The notes beneath the pieces were generated by a model. The model did no database searches and had not been told where the DNA came from. It worked only from the letters and a program-made list of their open reading frames with translations. This document shows positions 1-10,959 of a DNA stretch of 64,000 bases, piece after piece. Every line of letters starts with the position of its first letter. Position 1 is the first letter of the stretch. A program made the position numbers and the translations under genes. Source of the stretch: Euglena gracilis (lineage: Eukaryota; Euglenida; Euglenophyceae; Euglenales); the NCBI GenBank assembly GCA_039621445.1, contig CP154955.1:59799564-59863563 (forward strand), read 5' to 3'.

Positions 1-861
1 CCCGCCGAATGTCATTGGCCTCGCCATGATCCCCAGGGACACACACTTGGCATGATTTTCCCACCCATCGATGGACACTTGCCCGCCCCATACTGCCCAA
101 CCTCCTGAAGTGATGAAGGTTGATTCATTGTAAACCCCCGCCCCAATTAGAAGCCCCCCAGGGCTATTATTCGGTCACTCTGCGGAAAACCCGGGGGGGG
201 GGGGCTTCTAAGTGCCCTTTGTCTAACCTGTCTAAGGAAAAACCTTCGGCCGGCAGCCGATCCGGGGATCAAACGGGGTCCAAATTTAAAAATTTGCAAG
301 ACGAATTTTTCGAGTTTTGGGTGGATGGGCCACGTTTCAATGATACCAGATATCAATTTTGTTCCCGATGTCGACCTGTTTTCATGGAGATTTTTCGAGT
401 TTCTCACCATTTTTCGAAAACATTTTCGCCAATTTTGTTGGGCTTCGTCAGGGGGGGGGGCTGCTGTTTGTATTTTTGGCAGGAAAACAGAGGGGGGGGC
501 TTCTATTTGGGGAGTGGTGTGGGGTTGGTTTTTTGTCCATTTTATCGGGAGGGTCTGCGGAGTGGTGGTGGACTTCTGCAACAGCGGGGCCATGGTTGGG
601 ATGGTTGGGGGGGGGGGGGCGGCAAAAAAAAATCCCCCGTTGGAGTCACCTGCGGGACTTTCCGCAAAAGGCTGGTTCTGTCTGGGAGTACCTTGGAAAT
701 GCCGTCACCGTGGGGAGGGGCAGTGGCCAGCGGAAGAAAAACAGATCCCCATTGCAGTGCTTCACCCTGCGGAATTTTTGGAAATTTTCCTCACGAAAAA
801 TTCGACTAATTCAACTTTGAAAAATTCGAATTATTCGACACGGAAAAAAACGCCGAACCCG
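1..861. other. Intergenic, repeat remnants
   Basis: Contains a degraded CAGGGCGGTCC-family copy (about 225-450) and several G9-G13 runs. No gene seen; open frames here run through homopolymers and are not credible. Confidence 0.6.
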
Positions 862-1354
862 CCTATGCCAAAGTGAGCCACAAAAACGACTTAGCCCCGG
901 AGTATGTTGCCAACATAGAAGGGATTTTGTTGTAACCGTGAATTGAGGCCCGGCGCCTGCCCTGTATTTCGTGGGTGTGAACACGAAATACAGGGCGTTA
1001 TTTTCAATTCACGAATACAGGCTGTATTTGTGAATTGGGTATTCACGAAATACAGGCTGTATTTCGTGAATTGTTTTTTTTTGTTTTTTAAACAGCTTCT
1101 GAAACTAGAAACCTTCTTGCATCACATCGTCTGAAGTAATTCAGAAAAAAACCAAATGCACAAAGCAAAAGAAAATTAAATGGCATGTCCTCGGTGATAA
1201 ATGAGGGCGGTGCACAACTAGTGCAACGTCAAATAGCAAAGTGCCGTGGATTTATGCTGGGAAAGCTGACGAGGTTTGCACGAATGACACACCCATGACC
1301 CATGTTCGGGCTCATGGCATAAATGCACACAACACCAGTGGTATGAAAGGGAAC

Positions 1355-1561
1355 AAGCATCGCACTGCACTCGATTTCAAGGAGGTGAGCAAATGCGGAT
1401 TGCTCTGTCCCTGCCATTCCGGACGCTTTCTTTTTGGCAGCCTCCAGCAGAAGGTTATCGTGCAGGGGGTCAACGGCAGGGTTCTTTCTGTTCTCCCAAC
1501 CCTGCTTAATTGTGGCCAAAAATTCAGCAACTTTTGGGGGTTGCGTCAACGTTCTGTCCAT
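1355..1561 (-). CDS. Unrecognised minus-strand reading frame
   Basis: It starts at an ATG and encodes MDRTLTQPPKVAEFLATIKQ and onward to a KKKASGMAGTEQSAFAHLLE segment. Composition is balanced and protein-like, unlike the surrounding low-complexity DNA. It lies inside the direct-repeat-bounded segment 862-2272 and may be part of a transposon. No domain recognised. Confidence 0.3.
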
Positions 1562-2047
1562 GGTGTTTGCCGCTTTCTTCTTTCTTCGCTATTTTTTGGA
1601 GAACAGAGTGAGGAGAAACACGGTGTGAAGGTGCGAAAATAGCACTAAAAAGCTCTAAAAAACAAAGAGCATTGTGGGGGGCCTTTGCGGGGGGACCGGC
1701 CGCCTTTGGCACCGCCCCCCCCCCCCCAAAGTGCCTCCCTATAACTTGGCCTTACATCCATATCTCATTTTCCAGGACCAGGGGTGTGTTATCAATGTGT
1801 TCCGGGTCATCTGGACAATGTTTTCACATTTTGGTTTCAATTCACGGAATACAGGGCGTTATTTTCAATTCACGAATACAGGCTGTATTTGTGAATTGGG
1901 TATTCACGAAATACAGGCTGTATTTCGTGAATTGGATTTTTTGAAAATTTTAAAAAAAAAAAAGCCCCAAAAGTGCCCGAAACCATGGCGTGAAGCACAT
2001 CAACGAAATACAGGGCAGGCGCCGGGCCTCTTAATTAACGGTTACAG

Positions 2048-2155
2048 AAAAATCGTGGGCTATAACCCGTATACAGGCCGTATAACGGGTCAAGGGCGCC
2101 TACGGCGCCCTTGACCCGTTATACGGCCTGTATATGGGTTATGCCCACGATTTTT
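2048..2155. repeat. Near-perfect 108-bp palindrome
   Basis: The arm AAAAATCGTGGGC...GGGCGCC (2048-2100) is followed, after a 3-nt spacer, by its reverse complement (to 2155), with one indel. It could extrude as a cruciform or form a strong hairpin. Confidence 0.9.
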
Positions 2156-2584
2156 ATATAATTTGAGGGGGGGGTGCGGGGGGGGGGGGCGGAGCCCCCC
2201 CGCCTATGCCAAAGTGAGCCACAAAAACGACTTAGCCCCCGAGTATGTTGCCAACATAGAAGGGATTTTGTTATCTGGGCTCGGGTGGGGGTGGAGGGGG
2301 GAGTTTTCAGCCTGTCCTGATGCAGAATGCTTGCATTTCTAAAGGATTTTCATGTAATCCCTGTTTCGTCATTGGTTTTTTACCCCTCCGGACCCCATCA
2401 AGGGCCCACCGACCCCCCACCGACCAAAAATTTCCATCTGAGGGTGTTCCTGTTGGTGTAAGGCACTTATTTGGCCCCATCCGGACCATTTCCGGATGGT
2501 TTGGACCCGCCACAGACCATTTTTATGCCCACCGACTAGCCACCGACTAGTTTGCATACAAATTTCTTCACAAAAAGTCGGCGA

Positions 2585-2745
2585 GACTGGCCCGTAACTA
2601 CATTAGAGTGGGTGGTCGGCCGACTAGTCCGCCGACCACCCAGGCCCCCCCCCCCCCCGTCTCGCCGACTAGCTGCCGACCAGGCCTAGTCGGCCGACCA
2701 ATTGGGTGGTCGGCCGACTAGTCGGCCGACCACCCAGGACCCCAG
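2585..2745. repeat. Palindromic GGTCGGCCGACTAG repeat cluster
   Basis: It holds two palindromes of the type GGGTGGTCGGCCGACTAGTC-...-ACCACCC (about 2610-2642 and 2703-2736) around a C15 run. Related GTCGGCGAGAC sequence recurs at 7050-7195. Probably ends of a TIR element. Confidence 0.7.
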
Positions 2746-2934
2746 TCTACCGCCTAGGACCCCCATATAGAAACAATCCCCCCCAAATCAAAAAAGGACC
2801 CAATGGATGCATTTTTGGTCCCACCAATTTGAAACGTGTTGGCAGCCGGCGTAATTTTTTCAGATGGGTCAAAAAGAAGGCAAAGAACCCCCCCCGTGAC
2901 CCCCCCGTGACCTGAACCACCCCCATTTTAGGGG

Positions 2935-3167
2935 GGGATGGTAAGCAACTGTATGGACATGCATCATTTGCCACTCAAACTGAAGTGAAGTTGGTTGGTC
3001 GATGTCTTCAGCATAAAATGCCAAAATCTTGTCCAATGACTCGGTGCTGCCAAACAAGAGAAACTTCTCCACGTCCACAATGTGCTTGGCTGCATGACCC
3101 TCAATGAAACGTTCGGAGATCTTCATCAAAATTGCATCCAAATAAGCAATGTACTTGTCATTGAAGT
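2935..3167 (-). pseudogene. hAT-like transposase fragment (relic)
   Basis: On the minus strand, after a possible acceptor (CTTCCAAG), the frame encodes VNVYFNDKYIAYLDAILMKI then SERFIEGHAAKHIVDVEKFL. The pattern 'x-Y-x-D-x-x-L-x-x-L-I-x-x-R-F' is that of the C-terminal region of hAT/ZMYM-type transposase proteins. The flanking minus-strand frames up to about 4.4 kb are short and broken, so I treat it as a relic. The family call is inference from the motif pattern. Confidence 0.45.
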
Positions 3168-3180
3168 ACACATTCACACA

Positions 3181-4900
3181 CTTGGAAGAGGGTTGTTATT
3201 TGGGGGTGGGGTTTCTAATTGGGGCGGGGGTTTATGAAAATTGAAGGTTGATTCTCGGGTCACGGGTGGGTCACAGGGGGGGGTCACGGGGGTAGCACCC
3301 CCATTTTCAAAGAAATGTGCCTGGGCGCATGCCCAAATCCAACCCCCCTGGGGGGGGTAGTGCCTGCCTACAAATAGGGAAACCTTATGGAAGGTCTGGG
3401 AGGTACACCGAGGTTTACGACCGTTTTTGCGACCGATCCATTTTCCCATTTTTCCGGCAAGAAAAAAAAGTGATGGGAGAAATTGCGCAACCCTGCCCAT
3501 TTTGGGTATTGGCCTGACAATGTACTCCGAAGATCCTTGTGGTATAAGAGACTCCTGCCAGGTCTCTGACAAAAAGTATGTCCACTCAAGAGACAATGGG
3601 GCAATCACAAGTCCCCTGAATCTCCTTGGGAAATCTCATGGAATTTGACGTTGAGTGGGTTGAAAATGTGCAAGAAACATCCATGTGACATGCTCACATT
3701 GGTGTGCTCACAAGGGTGTTTGGTGTTTTGAGGGGAGGGCCAAAAGCTGGTCAATCGCTTGTCCACCCCCTCCTTTGACTTTTTTCTTTGGATCCCCAAG
3801 ACGCTGGCTTCACCCCGAACCGGCGTCTGGGACGCCGGTTCGGCACAGAAACGTCTCGCCCGAACCGGCGTCCCAGACGCCAATTCGGACGTGAACCCAG
3901 AGCCCTCAGACAGTTTCAATGTGCCTCGTTGGGGCAAAAATATTTGCGAGGGGGGTCCGGAATGCCTTGGGGTGCCTGTCCCTCCCCGAACACTTACAAA
4001 TCCAGTAGGCAGTGCCACTGGTCGGTGGACTCGGTTTGCCCCACCACCACACAGAGTACAAAGAAGAAAAATGGAAGATTACGAGTTGATGCTCAGCATT
4101 CGCGATCCCATGCGAATGCCTTTTTTTTCCACACCGGGCGTTCTCAGCAGGAGGCAGTCAGTAGGAGGAATTTTTTTCACAAAATCTGGGAAAAACCTGT
4201 GAACCAGATTATCAGATAAAAGCAAATGAGAAGACCTCATCGTCAACCAACTGGTATGGGAAACCATTTTGAGCAAAAGCCAGAATGACTTTCTCCCGCT
4301 GGTTCCATGTCGTCTTTGGACCCAAAAATCCGAGTGTTTTGTTGGACTCCCCCTTATCCCCTTATGTCCAACAACAAAATCTTTGGGGTGCATGTTGCGA
4401 CAATGGTTCCGCAACCCAGTCGTAGCAAATGGTCTGCGCAAAATAAGAAGAAATTCATGAAAATGACTTGAAAATTGGGGAAATTTCCGGACCACCCAAA
4501 ACCCAAAAATTTGGGCCTATTTTGGGTCCCCCCCCCCCAAGAATCAAAAAATGTTCCGGCTGGACCCCGAGGACCACTTGGGGGGGGTCGTTTGGGGGGT
4601 CATGGTAAGAGTATTCTGGCCCGGAACCCCCCGCCGCCCCCCAAAACACAGGCAAAATGCAATCTTGACTTTTTTGAACAAAGAATTGAAACTTTTTTTT
4701 ACTCCAACCCCAAGAGAACCCCACCGCCAAGCACATTGACACAGGAACAGGAAAAACTTTTCAGGTTCACCCCTCCCACACACATGTGCACACACATGGG
4801 GAGGAGGTTGGCAAAGTTTGTACTGCCTCACACCCCACATCCCAAAATCTGGTGCACCTAGCCACTTTGGGTTCAAAGTCCATGTGTAGAAAGGTGGCCA
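3181..4900. other. Intergenic, broken minus-strand frames
   Basis: Apart from the palindromes at 3816-3890, the minus strand holds short protein-like frames (e.g. SSHLLLSDNLVHRFFPDFVK near 4220) that could belong to the transposase relic at 2935. They are not joinable with confidence. Confidence 0.4.
3816..3890. repeat. GAACCGGCGTC inverted/direct repeat cluster
   Basis: CGAACCGGCGTCTGGGACGC-CGGTTCG is itself palindromic and is followed 25 bp later by a second, slightly diverged copy. Function unknown. Confidence 0.6.
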
Positions 4901-4911
4901 GAGTGTTCCAT

Positions 4912-4994
4912 GGTCAGATGGTCGAGCGGTCCAAGACGGCAGCTTCAGGTGCTGTTCTCCTCCGGGGGCGTGGGTTCAAATCCCACTCTGATCA
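4912..4994 (+). tRNA. tRNA-Leu(CAG)
   Basis: The acceptor stem GGTCAGA pairs with TCTGATC (one G-U pair). The A-box is TGGTCGAGCGGTC, the anticodon loop TTCAGGT gives CAG, the variable arm is long (typical of tRNA-Leu) and the T-loop is GGGTTCAAATCCC. There is no encoded CCA and no intron. Confidence 0.9.
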
Positions 4995-5048
4995 GTGCTT
5001 TCCTTTTTCTGTTTTTCTGCGGACACAAAGCCAAACCAGCCAAAACTG

Positions 5049-5121
5049 CACCGCCCGCGGGGCTCGAACCCGCGACCACAAGGTTAAGGGCCTTGCGCTC
5101 TACCGACTGAGCTAGAGCGGC
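5049..5121 (-). tRNA. tRNA-Lys(CTT) with C at position 33
   Basis: On the minus strand it reads GCCGCTCTAGCTCAGTCGG, with a standard A-box and T-loop GGGTTCGAGCCCC. The anticodon loop is CCCTTAA, so anticodon CTT is preceded by C instead of the near-universal U33. Otherwise it equals the copy at 9805. It lies 55 bp from tRNA-Leu in tail-to-tail orientation. Confidence 0.85.
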
Positions 5122-6518
5122 TTGATATCAGTCAATGTTAATTCTTTTTTAAACATTCACAAAATATAAAAGAAGAAACCAAGAAAAGTTTTTGATCAGT
5201 TTTGGGCAAATAATGGACCGTTCCCCTCTCTTACTTGGTATTTTTCGGCGAAAGATCTAAGGTGAAGCTTACAGGGGCCCAGGGTTGAAAAAGCACCTCC
5301 AGGGTTGTTGAAAAGATGCCTTCTCAAGGGGAGGGTCCACCCACCACCATTTTCCCCCGGGCAGCTGGTTTAAGTCCCCCCCCCACGGTCGCAATGCAAG
5401 CACCAAAAAAAATTCGAAGCGTCAAAAATGTCCAAAACATGCAGAGATTTGAAGGTTTTGTGAGGTACCCCTGGGGGGGGGGGGCTCGGTTTCGGGCCTG
5501 GATGCCCAATAAGGATATTTCACGAGTTTTTACGCGATAAATTCAAGATTTTCGATAACCCGAAGTTAGCCAACATCCATCCTTGCTCAGAATCCCTGTG
5601 AAATGTGCTTTCTATTTTGGGGCCATTTGTTGGGGTCAAAAAAGGTTAAACTCTTTGCACAAAAAAGTCCTTAAGCGGCCTTCAGATAGTCAGGGGACAA
5701 GGGGAAAACATCGAGAATGAAATGTTTTCAAAAACGGGGGTGGGGGGAGTAAGTGGGGGGGAAGGGGTGGGGCATATTGCAAAACTGGAGCCCACAGTCA
5801 AGTGTGGGGGGGTGGGGGGTGGGAGGGATGATTGACAATGGGGGTGGGGGGGCAGCCCCCCCCCCCACATTGGTTGCCATTGGACCCCATTGGTGGCTGT
5901 GGGCCATAATCGCTTGTTTCGGGGTTTGGGGTATGGGGGGGGGGGTGTCCGTGAATATCCAGTGTTGGCTCCACTTTTCGTAATACCTCATATGATCATT
6001 TCGTGTCCCGATATCCTGATTTGGAGAATCCCAAAATCGCCCAAAAACAACAAAAAAGCATGTCCCCAATGAAGCCGATATTTCACAATGTTTTTTCAGG
6101 ACCCAATAAATTCAAGATTTCGATAAACTCGATATGGGATATCCAATATCCAACATCCTTGTGAGAAACGCGAGGCCAGAGTAAGTCCGCATTCAGAAAA
6201 AGCTGTGCTCTGAAACATTGGAGTTGGGTCCGGTGGACCCAACAGACCCCCCCCCAGCCTGCTTTTGCAGAGCCGTGCCCCCTCACACAGCCAACAATTC
6301 ACCCATTTTTGGCAGGAAAATGACACTGACGCGCACGTCAGTGGGGGTGGAGGGGGATTTGGCGGGGGCATTTCGCCAATTTTTTCAATACCTTAATATA
6401 AGCTCCATTGGGCAATGCTTTTGGTCACCCTCACCGCTCCCTGGTCTCCAAAAAAGACATCATTCCTTCTTTCATTTGCGCCTGGTCCTCCGCCAGTCTG
6501 CCACAGCATATATATATA
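5122..6518. other. Intergenic, low complexity
   Basis: GT/GGGG-rich DNA (5740-5960) flanked by AT-rich sequence. I see no gene, tRNA or convincing transposon end. Confidence 0.6.
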
Positions 6519-6612
6519 AAGCCCCCCCAAATATGAAACCCCTCCGTGGGGGTCTTGAAATTTCCCCCCAAATATAAAACCGGGGGGGGTTTATATTTGG
6601 GGGAGGTTTACA
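6519..6612. mobile_element. Short foldback element (CCCCAAATATAAA ends)
   Basis: The left arm GCCCCCCCAAATATGAAACC and right arm GGTTTATATTTGGGGGAGG are inverted copies around a second pair. The same arrangement appears at 35716-35812, 36035-36115 and 39648-39704. Confidence 0.6.
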
Positions 6613-7384
6613 AAAATACAACCAGAAACGACCCCCGTATGCGGCGGTCCTTGTAGTGTGTGGGCCTGGGTTTGCCTTCCACGCCACACTGCCGCCATGT
6701 GTACTGCCCCCACCCGCTGCCTTTCCGTCCGCACCGCCCTATACCCATATACCCCGCCCAGAGGGTCGTTGCCAGCATCAGCCAGCTTCCAGCAAGGCGT
6801 AAATTTTCAAAAAATAAAATAATACAGTTTTTTTCAAGGCGTTTTTTTTTTGAAGGTTTTTGAATTTTTTTTTGAAAAATTCAGTCTATTTTTTGAGGGC
6901 CATCCTGGCATCGAACGGGGTTCAAAACAAATTGGAAAACACATTTTTTCGGATGGACAATGCTCCAGCGATGACAGATATAATTCTTTTTCTCTGAGTT
7001 GGCTTGTTTTTGCCGGCGCAATCACGTACACTGGGGGGGGGGGAGGTTGTGGGTCTTCAGCCGACTACCCAATTGGTTGGCTGACTCTCCGAGTCGGCGA
7101 GACGGGGTGGGGGAGGGGGATAATGGGCAGTCGGCCTGCCAGTCAGCGATTTGCCCACTTTAATGTACTAACGGGTCAAGTTCGCCGACTTTAAGCCCCC
7201 CCAGGGATTCTTTTTTGTCGTGGACCCCGGGAGGGGGGTGGTTTTGGTTTCATACAAGGCGCAGTGCCGCGGGTCAGCGTGGGCATAGCCAAGAACCACG
7301 CCGCCCGCGGACACACCAAGAGCCAGCGCCACTCGTAGAACAACGACAGGGGCTGAAAAAGACAAGGAGGGGGGGACAAGGGGT

Positions 7385-7490
7385 GAGGTATTGCAAAAAC
7401 TGGCTCCTACACTAGGCATTTACCCCCACACCCCCCCCCCACATCCCCCCCCCCACTTATTTAGTGTAGGAGCCAGTTTTTGCAATACAT
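7385..7490. mobile_element. Short MITE, TTGCAAAAACTGG family
   Basis: It is an inverted pair GAGGTATTGCAAAAACTGGC...CACTAG / CTAGTGTAGG-type ends around a C/A-rich centre of about 50 bp: an internally deleted derivative of the element directly downstream. Confidence 0.75.
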
Positions 7491-7493
7491 GGG

Positions 7494-8455
7494 GAGGTAT
7501 TGCAAAAACTGGCTCCTACACTAGACATTTACCCCCACACCCCCCACACCCCCCCCCACACCCCCCCCCATACCCCCGCACTCCCCCCCCCACTTGACCA
7601 GTGTGAGTTCGGCGCCGGGTGTATTTTGGACCCATTTTGGGACCTATGTTGGCAAATTGGAGGTCCCTCCAAAACCCGCCCAAAACCGCATTTTTTTCAC
7701 ACCCTCCAAATTTCACAATTTTCTCACAGGTTTGAATGTCGTAGGTTTTTGAAGGAAAAAAAATGGTTGAAATACCAAAAATTTGCCAAGAGAAAAAATG
7801 TCAATAAAATTTGAGTGTGCCAAAACTTAGGGCAGTTTTTTTTGATTTTGCAATTTTATCACCACTCCTGAAAACAACTTAAACCTGAAAATTTTGGTAG
7901 TTTTTTCGTAAAAATTTATGTTTTTTCGTGAAAAATTGGGGCCCAGATAGACATTATCAAGGTCCACGGCCACCGATGAGGGGTTCGGTGGCCTACGGCC
8001 ACTGCGGCGGGGGGGGGGGGGGGGTTGCGCCCCCCTCCCCCCCCCCCGCCCCCCCCATTATCACTGCGCATTGTTGCAAAAAATTGGAGCCCAGATGGAC
8101 ATTATCAAGGCCCACGGCCACCGATGGGGGGTCCGGTGGCCTACGGCCCCCCACCCCCCCCCCCCCCACCCCCCCCACCCCCCCCCCCACCCACCCCCAT
8201 ACCCCCCCCATTGGGTCCGGTGAGGGACTGAAGGGGGGGGATCGAGGGACGAGGGTCGGCGTTGAACATCATGAAGGGGGGCAAAGAGGTGTCCACCTCA
8301 TCTCAGAAATTTGTTGCCCGGTTTGCTGTGCCTTTCGACACGTTGCCCCCCCTTCCACCGCGAGGAGGCTGGGCACCGCTGGGATCTCGGTGGGAGGGTG
8401 TGGGGGGGGTGTGGGGGTAAATGTCTAGTGTAAGAGCCAGTATTTGCAATTCCTC
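7494..8455. mobile_element. TIR element, TTGCAAAAACTGG family (about 0.96 kb)
   Basis: The ends GAGGTATTGCAAAAACTGGC... and ...GCCAGTATTTGCAATTCCTC are about 45-bp inverted repeats that continue into CTCCTACACTAGACATTTAC. The interior has C-rich runs with CACCCCC units, a unique block (7600-7925) and repeated GCCCACGGCCACCGATG-GGGG motifs. No intact transposase. An inverted full-length relative is at 38449-39552. Confidence 0.85.
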
Positions 8456-8461
8456 ATTTTT

Positions 8462-8548
8462 ATGAACACATATAGAAACATATATGTATATACATAAATA
8501 TATATATATAATATATATACACGTACATATATGTATGCATATTTTTGA
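8462..8548. repeat. AT/GTAT-rich microsatellite
   Basis: Alternating TA, GTATAT and ATATAT units directly abut the right end of the preceding TIR element. Confidence 0.8.
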
Positions 8549-9804
8549 CTTCGCCAGTTTTTTGATTTTGCGATTTCATTTTTGCCAAAAATATTCGGTG
8601 GCTGTATAAAAACGGCACAAAAACGTTACAAAAACGGCACACACTGGTCCATTTACCCTTTACATTTACCCCCCCCCACACTTGACCAGTGTGGGCTCCA
8701 GTTTTGCAATATATGGGCGCTGGCTCTGTGTACCCCAAAATAACAACATCCGTCACCTGCGGAACATGAAATTTGAATCAGCAGTTGGGTCCAGCCCGGC
8801 GAAGCCAGGCTGCACCGAAAATATTTTTCGGCACAATTTTTTTGCGCCGAAATTTTTTGAAAATGGGGTCAATATTGCAAAAAAAAAAATCGCCTTTCTG
8901 GGTGGTTTTTGGGTTTGAAAAATTCAAACCCAGCTGGATTTGGGCTTTTTGGGGGTGATTTTTTTTGGGAACACGCTGGGTCTCCAAGCCGGGTTCCTAC
9001 AAGCACGTCCAGCCAGCACCTATTTTCCAGCCAACATCTTTTCCCAACTGGCCTGCGGGACCCCCCCATGCCACAAATCGATTGGAGACTCAATCAATCA
9101 ACGCTTCACCCCCAGACCCTCTCACGTCATGAGATGCAACAAAACATGCCCACCAAAATCAATCGTCGCAGCCGCCAAAGGCCGGGGGGATTAGGAGTGC
9201 GACATGGGCGACCGGTTCCTGCTATTCACGTCGGTGGCAAGGTCGTGTGGTATTCTTGGCAGGTTCCAGATTCATTTCCACAGCTGGTGCCGTTGAGGTA
9301 CAAATTGCCACCCCCCCACCCCCCCCCCACATTTGTCTGGTGTGGGAGCCAGTTTTACATGTTTTCCCAGGACCAGTTGTTAAAAGTTTTTTGAGGCATT
9401 TTGGCCAAAAAAAAAGGTTTTAGAAAAGCGAGGGGCCAAAATTGCTGCTCTGACATTTGACGGGAAAAGAAAACAGGGTGGCAAAATCTGGCAAAATCTG
9501 GCTATTCTGCCGAATCTGCCAAACATTTTCAGAGTTGTGTGTCTGGCCCAAGTTTGCTTCCAGATCCAGCCCCCTGCATTTTTGTTTGAGGTATTGAAAA
9601 TTGGCCCCCAAGAAAATTCGCCCCCCACACCCCCCCCACCCCATCCACCCATTGATGCACAATGGAGGAAAATGGGTGAATTTTGCTGTGCTTGAGGTGG
9701 AGGTGCCATTCATTTTCACACCCACACTTTGCATTCCGAGCATCATTTTGATCCGTCTCTGTGTGGAAAGGACAGAAAACCAGGACAGAAAACCGGCACA
9801 TCAA

Positions 9805-9877
9805 GCCGCTCTAGCTCAGTCGGTAGAGCGCAAGGCTCTTAACCTTGTGGTCGCGGGTTCGAGCCCCGCGGGCGGTG
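9805..9877 (+). tRNA. tRNA-Lys(CTT)
   Basis: A complete cloverleaf: acceptor GCCGCTC/GGGCGGT, A-box TAGCTCAGTCGG, anticodon arm CAAGG-CTCTTAA-CCTTG giving CTT, T-arm CGCGGGTTCGAGCCCCGCG. No intron and no encoded CCA. Confidence 0.95.
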
Positions 9878-10133
9878 CATTTTGCTTTCTCTTGTGCGTG
9901 TGTATTTGCCTTTTTCCTGGTGTGATGGCTTGCTCGCTGACTAGCCTCTCCGATGAAAGTGGGACATGCAGTTTACCCATGCATTGTGGCTTTTACCCCG
10001 TATGTAACAAAACGAAAAATGCAACACAAGGGATGCTTTTATTTTGGGGCCCTCCGAACAGTTGCACAAAAGAGGAACTGAAAAGGTCAATCGACCCCCT
10101 TGTCGATCGACCAGCCAGCACCACCCGTTCGAG

Positions 10134-10384
10134 GCGTTGCAAAAACTGGACCCCCCCGATAGTGTCCCATACCCCTGCCATGGGACCCGGCCGGCCGGTC
10201 CTGAAGGAATTTTATTGACCCCCCGACAGGGGTCCCCCCCCCCCCCGAGAGTGTCCCATACCCGCCCTGTCGTTGGACCAGTTATGGGACACCATCGGGG
10301 GGGGGGCATGGTATTTCCCTACACCCCCCTCACCCCCCACCCCCCCACTCCTGACCAGTGTGGGCTCTGTTTTTTGCGATATGT
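10134..10384. mobile_element. Short MITE related to the TTGCAAAAACTGG family
   Basis: The left end GTTGCAAAAACTGGACCCCC and right end GTGTGGGCTCTGTTTTTTGC are diverged family TIRs. The interior repeats GTGTCCCATACC three times. Other fragments of the family lie at about 8640-8712 and 9296-9362. It ends 470 bp before the VAC14 start. Confidence 0.6.
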
Positions 10385-10854
10385 GAAGTTCTGAAACGAA
10401 AGAAGAGCAGAAACGAAATCAAGAGAAGGTGCATTGTTGCATTAACACCCCATGCTCCACTGGGGCCATGTGGGGCGCCGAAAGCAGCCCTGGCTCGCTG
10501 GAGACAAGTGGGGGAGGGGGCACCGCCCGGTCCATTTGCACAAGACGGGAGGCGCGCAGTGGGCATTGAGGGTAGGCATGTGCGAGCGCAATCATTTGCT
10601 CAGAAAAGCAGACAAAAATTTAAATTCTTCTGCAGTTGAATTTTTTGCACGTGGAATTGCTGTAAAGTTGTTTGTGCTTTTCCTGTTACCCACTCGCTGT
10701 GTTTCACCTCCACATCCTGTTTCTTTTTGCCTATTTTTGTTTGCTGTTTTATTCTCTCTTCTGAATTGGTGTTGCTGGGGGAACTCCTTGGGGAGGCTGT
10801 TTTATTCTCTCTCCCAGCCATTTTTTTCCGGTCATGCTTTTGTGATGCGGAGCC

Positions 10855-10959
10855 ATGGCTGACCAGCTTATCTCCTCCACTGTGGCACGGAACCTCGCCG
10901 ACAACAAGCAAGATGTGCGGAAGAAAGGGGCGCAGGAGATCGAGACCCAAGTGAAACTG
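10855..10959 (+). CDS. VAC14: VAC14 exon 1 (start codon)
   Basis: The ATG lies in a strong context (GAGCCATGG). The peptide begins [18 protein letters not shown] and continues [11 protein letters not shown], matching the first VAC14 helix pair in which the protein begins with a 'lysine-rich A-E-I-E' repeat. The donor is probably CTG|GTATTT, with CAA|GTGAAA as the alternative. Confidence 0.8.

Larger units (their letters stand above)
862..2272. repeat. Segment bounded by 73-bp direct repeats
   Basis: A 73-bp block (GCCTATGCCAAAGTGAGCC ... GGGATTTTGTT) occurs at 862-934 and again at 2200-2272 in the same orientation with a few differences. Between them, a second duplicated block (ACAGGGCGTTATTTTCAATT ... 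TTTCGTGAATT) lies at about 982-1072 and 1848-1934. It is built from small palindromes such as TTCACGAAATACAGGCTG/TATTTCGTGAA. A duplicated or composite transposon is likely. Confidence 0.7.
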
